Source: Gyrodactylus bullatarudis
Lineage: Eukaryota; Platyhelminthes; Monogenea; Gyrodactylidea; Gyrodactylidae
NCBI GenBank assembly: GCA_012064415.1
Contig: SSNU01000024.1
Location: 311,812-375,811, forward strand
Direction: 5' to 3'
DNA length: 64,000 nt
Shown here piece after piece: positions 57,546 to 64,000 of this stretch; position 1 is the stretch's first letter; every line of letters starts with the position of its first letter. Position numbers and translations under genes: made by a program. The notes beneath the pieces were generated by a model that was not told the DNA's origin, did not search any database, and was given only the letters and a program-made list of their open reading frames with translations.

Positions 57546-59345
57546 TTAATCTATAAATAAAATTGATAAGCACATTTATCTGCGCAGTTTCTTTTAATTA
57601 CTTTCATTTCCTCCCACTTTGATTTGTTATTTATTGTTCAGCTTATTTTATTTGTAGAGGAAACTTACACTCCTTTTTTATTGCAAATTCATTCATTCAT
57701 TAAACTTTACTACGGTAGCTGTAGGGGGAAGTCAACAATACCATCCCCTTTCTGTCCGATAAATAGCATTAACTACACTTTAAAATTTGTTTTTATGTTG
57801 TTGATTTACGTACGTATTATGATTTAGGAATGAAGTGCTAAATATAACATCAGGAGATGTATTATTAAAAATCTCACATTTTGGAAGCTTTTACTCCATC
57901 TTTTCGTTGGCCTATCGGAAATTGCTTTTTGCTCCATTGACTTTTATTCAAATTTTTGTTACAATTTTCCGCTATTTAATTAAACAAATAAATTTGGATT
58001 TTTCAATGAAATAGACTCTATTTTACTCTGATTATTGTACTGTAGTATAGAGAAAATTATATTATTTCTCAACCCTGATCTCATTTCGAAGAATAAAAAA
58101 ATTAAATAACACACGAATCAGAATGAAATATTCTTTGAGTGATAATCCGTAAATTTGTTAAATTTACAAGCCCAGAGCCACAGTCAGTTCAAGCGTTATT
58201 TCTCAAAAGATTAATCCTTCTCTTGTAGGGGTTGTGAAAGGTTCTTTGAATGCCAATCCCTCAATTTATAAAGACTGGGTCTATTGCTAATTTACAATAT
58301 ACGTGGTATATGCTCGGGTGTATTTCAGTGAGAATCGTGAATGAAAGAGAGATTAAACTGTAATTTGGAGTTGCATTAAATACACAGAATGATCCAAGGT
58401 ACTCTCTGTAGAAATAACGATTACTACTATGAAGAGAGATGAGTTTTTCCGAAAACCTATTTCAGACCTTTTGTAACCAGAATGACCATTAAATTAGATG
58501 GATGTTTCCGAAAGCAATCCATTTCGAACTTTTTTAAAACAAGCAAAATTCGGAGTTTGTAAAAATTCAAAATGCGTTTGTTCTGTGGGTAAAAAAACTC
58601 TTGTTGCAGAGGAAAAACAGATTTTTTTCACTGAAAGTTGTGAATTTATCGAATTTCAGATTTTATTTTTCCAACTCCAAAGAGTATGCTTACTTATAAC
58701 TGTAATTATTTTATATTTCTAACTGTATTTCTGTTAGATTTCTTCCTGTAATAAATAAAATACAGTCAGGCCAAAGACCTTCTATATTAACCCAAGGTAT
58801 TAGCAGTTCTGTGAATGCGTGTAATTAACTTTGAAATGATGTATATTATTATTATGGAATACATAAGTATGCCTTAATTTTAATAGCCAATCACGCATAG
58901 TCTTCCCTATTTCTCTCAGGGTGGGTGAGATATATATATGCTCAAAATGGATTAAATAAAAAACAGGGAAATTTTTCAAATGATGATACAGTAATAGATT
59001 ATCCCCCCCCCCAAATCATATACAAACATACATCCCTAATTTGTAGAGATGAGTATTGTTTTATAACTTCTTTTTTTTAATGAATCCCTCTTCCCACCCC
59101 TCAGATCAGCATCATTATTATTAGACTCTGCCCTAGTCCCCCCTCTCTACCATCCTGTTCGTTTCATCTCTCATTCTAAATTTCCTCTCTCTGGGAATAA
59201 GCTACTATTAATTTGATTCGTCTCTCTACACCAGCCTCTTCCCCACCCCTATCTCAGTTTTATACTCAGTTTTTATTTTTTTAATTTCATCTTGAAAAAT
59301 CAAAAATAATAATCTGTGTCATCGGGAGGAGGAAAACATTGAGAG
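57546..59345. other. Intergenic region upstream of EMX
   Basis: No gene recognised. Poly-C and CT-rich stretches lie at 59000-59010 and 59140-59240, close to the EMX start, and probably include its promoter or 5' UTR. No TATA box close enough to be convincing. Confidence 0.4.
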
Positions 59346-60137
59346 ATGACCAAGTTCTCTATTAATGATTTAGTTATGGATAGCCAAGTGGCCTCTGAGT
59401 CTCACTTGGATGTAGACGACCCTGCTGATAGGATGAAGAATATTCTAAATTTGATAGCGGAAAACATTAACAAGATGAAATCAGGTCAGGCATTGGACCA
59501 AAAGTTGAGAATAATCCAGCCCCCCTTTGGCAGTTCTTTAAGCAGTGAGTTCTTCTTTATTCATATAGTATTTCAAGTAAATCTTATGAATGAATGTAGT
59601 AAATTTAAGTTGTAATAATTCATTCATAAAATCAGTTATGTATTACCGTGATACGAAACCAATAAAAAAAACACTTTCAACAAGGCCTATTACCAAGAGG
59701 CCCTTCCGAGACATTTTGCATGAATATTTCGACCTAATAAAATCATGTGTTAATCTTTTCTAATGTATAACTACGAGAACTAATAAAATTCAAAAATTAT
59801 TCACTCCTCTATTATCACTTTAGTAAACATGATCAAAATGCTGACAGAAAAGACACTTTCCAACCAGTTCTCAGCCAACTTTATCGGTCAATCATTGACC
59901 GAAGAGGACGAGGAATCTGAATCAGAGACTTCGATTACAACAGAGTATACCCAGCAGGGCATGAATCCATCGGAAAAGACTTTTAGACCAATATCCGGGA
60001 GGAAGGCTAAGCGGATACGCACTGCATTCAGTCCAAATCAACTCATCAGTCTGGAGAGTGCTTTTGAAAAGAATCGATATGTTGTCGGCCAGGAGCGACG
60101 AGATTTAGCCATCTCCTTGAAGCTAACAGAAACTCAG
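59346..60137 (+). CDS. EMX: EMX/ems homeobox transcription factor, 5' part
   Basis: Nuclear homeodomain regulator, typically of anterior nervous system patterning. Exon 1 (59346-59544) and exon 2 (59824-60137) give 171 codons in frame. The N-terminal F-S-I-N-D-L-V resembles the eh1-like F-T-I-E-S-L-V of EMX. The homeodomain begins [12 protein letters not shown] and continues [12 protein letters not shown], where F-E-K-N-x-Y-V-V-G is diagnostic for EMX, and stops at L-T-E-T-Q, with an intron before the recognition helix (V-K-V-W-F-Q-N). That exon is not visible in the remaining 3.8 kb, so the gene runs past the right edge. Confidence 0.88.
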
Positions 60138-60519
60138 GTAATCTAAATTACAAATAAAAAACATCTATAGTAGAGTAGGCCAAAATTTTCAAATTTTCCC
60201 TGAATACGCTTTCGAGTTTGTTCTGATATTGTATTGAAGCCATGTGTCCACAAATATGCTTCACCATTCTGTCATTCAGTTTTAAAAATCCAGCATTTTT
60301 CAAATCGCCGCTCAATTTTTACTAGGCAATCACTAAAATCCGGAATATCTTGGCCATTTAATGAGTTTCTTTGGTTTTATCTTCAAAAATAGTAATCCTC
60401 TATGATTCCTCGACAAGAGTTATCTCTTACTTTCTACCTACGACCCTAGATTTTCAAAATAACGTTTGAAAGAAAAATCAGTTTTTTGAAAAAACAATCA
60501 ACTCTCTTTGAGAATTAGT

Positions 60520-60665
60520 ATAGCACGAGTTTGACGAATGATAGAGCCAAGATCTTTGCGTATTCCAGGAGATTAATAAATGTGGGGGGGGGAGTATTTT
60601 CTGAGGCTTAAATAAATAATGTAATAATGAGTTGTTAAAATGAAACAATGTGATCACTAGGGCAT
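60520..60665 (-). repeat. Dispersed repeat, copy 2
   Basis: Reverse complement of the repeat at 33615-33765, including the AATACGCAAAGATCTTGGC block and the adjoining TTAACAACTCATTATT block. A poly-G run at about 60583-60591 replaces a C-rich tract in the other copy. Confidence 0.7.
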
Positions 60666-60876
60666 CAAAAAGTCCTCTAAGTCCTTTTGGCTGTTTGAGG
60701 TCTATTTTAATTCCTATCCAGAAAAATGCAATTCAAGTTTTGATTACTCAACTGGTTTGAATTTTATTACGGCCGGATAAGGGCCTAAATTTTGTTTCAG
60801 GGGCTATTCTTTATTAAGGTCTATTATAAGGTCTTAACCCTCTCGTACCCAAAGGACATATAAAGCTAATTGATAT

Positions 60877-61043
60877 GAAATTGGGAATCTATGATTTTTA
60901 CAGAAATCTCGATATTTTTTCAGATTTTCTTTCTTCAAATGGAAAATGTGGGCAGCATGAGTAGGATTCCAGAAAATCTTTAACAAAGACGAATTCTTAA
61001 TGAAAATATCGAGCTATCTGTAAAAATCATAGATTCATATCAA
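60877..61043. repeat. Small inverted repeat related to the foldback family
   Basis: Arms of about 45 bp (60877-60932 and 60998-61043) share AATCTATGATTTTTACAG and its complement, with CTCGATATTTTT at the inner side. The arm motif echoes the ends of the 63-kb foldback. Confidence 0.65.
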
Positions 61044-61390
61044 CAAACTTTTTGTCCGCAGGAAGATTTTATCAAATTTCTTTGGGAAAATTATTATTTT
61101 TTAATTTAAATTACACACAATTATAATACCTGATTGTCAAACTTCGTAGAAAAATTATATTCGTCAAGATATTCTCAGAAATTGGATGATTTTTAAGACT
61201 TGATGCAAAATTTAAAAAACTTATTGTTGTCGCTAGTAAGTAGATAAGAAAAATATATTGAAATAGTTCAAAAAAGATATCAACACTTTTCAAATTTTCA
61301 TTGCACGATTATTCGTACACTGAACATGTTGATTCCAAAAATATATTCATACTGGTTTCCCAATCAAATGCGTACGAGGGTGCTGTTGAA

Positions 61391-61516
61391 ACCCCCTAAT
61401 TAAGTATTTATCTCGACCAATCAGAATGCAGCAAGTGATTTCTATACATTTCGATAGGAAAAAAGTGAGTTTTTGTGAAAATGTGAAAATTCACTGTTAA
61501 TACTTAATTAGGGGGT
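61391..61516. mobile_element. MITE-like unit with 18-bp terminal inverted repeats
   Basis: ACCCCCTAATTAAGTATT at 61391-61408 is exactly inverted at 61499-61516. The interior is 90 bp and non-coding. No clear target duplication. Confidence 0.5.
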
Positions 61517-63068
61517 AAATATTCGTGTTTCAATAGAAATATATTTTTACTGTAATGTTTATTTCACATTTGACAGAGTCAGACAAAGTTATACGTTAAT
61601 CCTATTTCTAAACAAACTATCCTTACCATGAATGCTGTTATTTTAAGGGCTTAGGGTCTCAAATTTACATTCTGAACTCGTGAGTATTACTTCCAATTTT
61701 ATTTCAATTACTTTGCAATCACCATCATTTGAGGATACAAATGTGACGTTGAAAAAGCGCAGTCTACCTCTTGGCCCAAGAGTCTTGGGATGTAGAAAGG
61801 TCCTTTTTTATCATAAAGAATTTCTTTATTGATAAGATTTATTTTTCTATTTGTCCTATATTTTTTCATTAAGTCCTAATTGCCTAAATTTTAGGGTCCT
61901 AAAAAGAGGGAATAGCGTCCTATTTTTTGATGGAGAAATTTGTTGGTTTGGAACTATTTGTAATTTTCTTCCTTTTATAAAAATCTGATGCCAAGATTCT
62001 CTCAGACTGTTTATCACAATGTGGGCTATTTAAAAAGTAGAACTGTCCTCTAATGTGGGCAGATGAGAGTTTGTGAAAATGTAGTATCTTTAAAAGACCC
62101 TTCCACAGTCTAAAGGGTCCTGAATGATTAGTTAAGAGTTTATCTATCTGTATGTCCATTCCACTGGTTTAGTTGGAATTTGTTCTTTGAAAGTCAGATT
62201 ATTATCGCAACGCCAACTACTCAAAAGGAGGCAATCTTATGCCTAGGAAACGTTAGGAGCCATCATAATTTGATAAATGTCCCCCAACCCCACCCCCTTA
62301 TATCAAAGGCTTGTCTCTTTTTTATTCCTGTCTTCCTCTTCCTCTGTTGCCAGAGATTTTACTTGCATATTTTTTTGTGACAAATCTAATCTGTACTATT
62401 TACATATATAATAAGCTGAATACTTTTCCTAATAAATAAGTAAATAAATAACTTTATTATAATACAGAATTTAATGATTTATAAAAAAAATCCATGTATT
62501 TATATGAAGAATTAAGTTATATAGTCATAGTTTTCTTCCCTATCCTATACTCTCCTATCTGGCTCTTTTCATTAAAATGACTTGAGCACGCAAATGGGTA
62601 ATATTTCCATTCATTAAGATTAATGCCAGTTATTCGAGTACAATACAAGAAATGCACTGAGAACAACACAGAACTACAGAGGCATTTATTAGTTGGATGA
62701 ATTTCAACTCACAAGGCCAGGCCAAGGGTAGGTAGACCTTGGTAGAGGCAAAATTAAGTCTGCTTATCTATAATTATGTTTAGGGCATGTATTTAGGGGA
62801 CCTGTTTCTCAACTTTGATTTCAATCTGATTCTTTCATTCAGTGAACCAATCAGATTCAAGTAAATCAGAATTCAGTGTAAAATCACCTATAAATAAAGC
62901 TTAATAACTACGAGACATCAGATTTACGTGAACATTTCTTCTTATGGATAAACTTGTTTTCCTCTTTTAAAAGTGGTGCATGATTTTAAAAATTTCAGCT
63001 CTTCCCAAATTATACCCAAACCTTGTAAGATAGGAAAATTCTGAGCACAGATTTGGCTCAAATCTAAA

Positions 63069-63798
63069 CCTAATTGACATGAAGATGAGAATTTACTATT
63101 TTTACAAATAACTCGATATATTTCTCCGGATTCTCAGAAAATAATAATTTTTGAATTCTAAAACAGAATGAGCCAATAATTTGTTGATATTCGAAAAAAA
63201 TTCAACCTGACATAAATTAGGCAGTTTTTTTCAAATTACGAAAATGTACCAAATTTCCCCTTTTTCAACCTTTAAACCCGAAATTTTTATCGATTTCGAT
63301 GTTTCGAAGCAGTTAAATGCTGGTATTTGAGATCAACATTAGTCAAAGAATTTCAATTCACCTGTAGAAGTTCACTGAAGTTCGTCATTACTATGGGAAA
63401 TCGAACCATTTGAATTTTTCGATTATCACGAAGGCCAATTATCCAAAATCTGGAAGTTTAACTTTTTCTCGGAAACAGTAAGATCTTCTCGATCTCTCTG
63501 GCCAAATTCGAATTCAATGTTGATCCCAAATACCAGCATTTGACTGCTTTGGATCATCGAAATCGATAAAAATTTCGGCTTCAAAAGTTGAAAAAGTAGA
63601 AATTTGGTGCATTTTCGTAATTTGAAAAACTGCCTAATTTATGTCAGATTGAATTTTTTTCGGAATTTTTTCGAATATCCACATCTTATTAGCTCATTCC
63701 GTTTTAGAATTCAAAAAATTATTTTTTTCTGAGAATCCGGAGAAAAATATCGAGTTATTTGTAAAAATAGTAAATGCTCATCTTCATTTCAATTAGCT
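63069..63798. mobile_element. Foldback element with arms of about 275 bp
   Basis: The left arm (about 63069-63342) and right arm (about 63514-63798) are reverse complements at high similarity, starting near AATTGACATGAAGATGAG and ending inside at GATCAACATT. The spacer is about 170 bp. No open frame of note. A diverged relative lies at 44843-45408. Confidence 0.85.
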
Positions 63799-64000
63799 TT
63801 ATGTGGATTCCGAATGAAATTTAAAATATTAGAGTACAAATCTGAGCCCAGACTAAAGAATTTCAAGCAAAAATAGAAAATTTCTAGTAGAAATGCTCAG
63901 TATGCTTTTGTTCATTACCAAAAGAAAGTTGAAGAATGGTGATCATGAAATATGCATTAATTTGAGGTGATTTGGACAATTTAACGATACAATATCATAA

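Larger units (their letters stand above)
60138..64000 (+). other. EMX intron, repeat-rich, running off the window
   Basis: Contains a block at 60255-60410 shared in reverse with about 51740-51900, the second copy of a Nav-intron repeat (60520-60665), a small inverted repeat (60877-61043), a 126-bp MITE-like unit (61391-61516) and a large foldback (63069-63798). No exon found. Confidence 0.5.

Noticed and set aside
61340..61375. W-F-P-N-Q-M-R-T-R as the EMX recognition-helix exon
   Set aside because: Only partly like W-F-Q-N-R-R-T-K, lacks the preceding V-K-V and an acceptor in the right phase, and runs into a MITE-like unit.

Overview
The window is animal nuclear DNA: AT-rich, with spliced genes for a nervous system (a para/Nav1-type sodium channel, a two-pore potassium channel, an EMX homeobox protein), mitochondrial BCKDHB, and metazoan regulators (FAF1, pinin, TBCC, TENT5). 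I propose a flatworm or flatworm-like spiralian. The reasons are several 27-38 nt introns beside multi-kb introns, a gene made of dozens of micro-exons (known from schistosomes and relatives), a tRNA-derived repeat with a hammerhead core like schistosome Sm-alpha, a gene whose start codon seems to need a spliced leader ending in ATG, and Penelope-like elements. A mesozoan is an alternative; the sequence does not settle this.

Layout. 37-6577 (-): a giant micro-exon gene, about 52 exons of 6-27 nt plus one 903-nt exon, all keeping one splice phase; it appears to be the most novel item. 7699-13291 (-): FAF1, TBCC and pinin, same strand and closely spaced, a candidate polycistron in the order pinin-TBCC-FAF1. 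13480-29232 (+): a two-pore K channel, divergent from pinin, whose 9.8-kb first intron holds a Penelope remnant and a Ginger-like element nested in a Helitron-like one. 29486-30624 (+): BCKDHB, followed by a nearly perfect 143-bp foldback. 31824-32228 (+): a small secreted cysteine-rich protein. 32699-49237 (-): a complete 21-exon Nav channel (2046 codons before the stop) with DEKA filter and an LFM inactivation motif; its introns hold the hammerhead repeat, a foldback relative and a truncated Penelope-like element. 50503-55485 (-): TENT5/FAM46 poly(A) polymerase. 56468-57151 (+): a five-exon cytochrome b5 domain protein with tiny introns. 57388-57545 (+): U12 snRNA. 59346 to beyond the right edge (+): EMX, cut within the homeobox, with repeat-rich intron sequence to the end.

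For most multi-exon genes I derived splice junctions by hand from consensus sites and checked that exon lengths keep the frame; the stated totals divide by three. The genes are mostly independent housekeeping or neural genes. The clear groupings are the pinin-TBCC-FAF1 strand run and two divergent gene pairs (pinin/K2P and TENT5/cytochrome b5).
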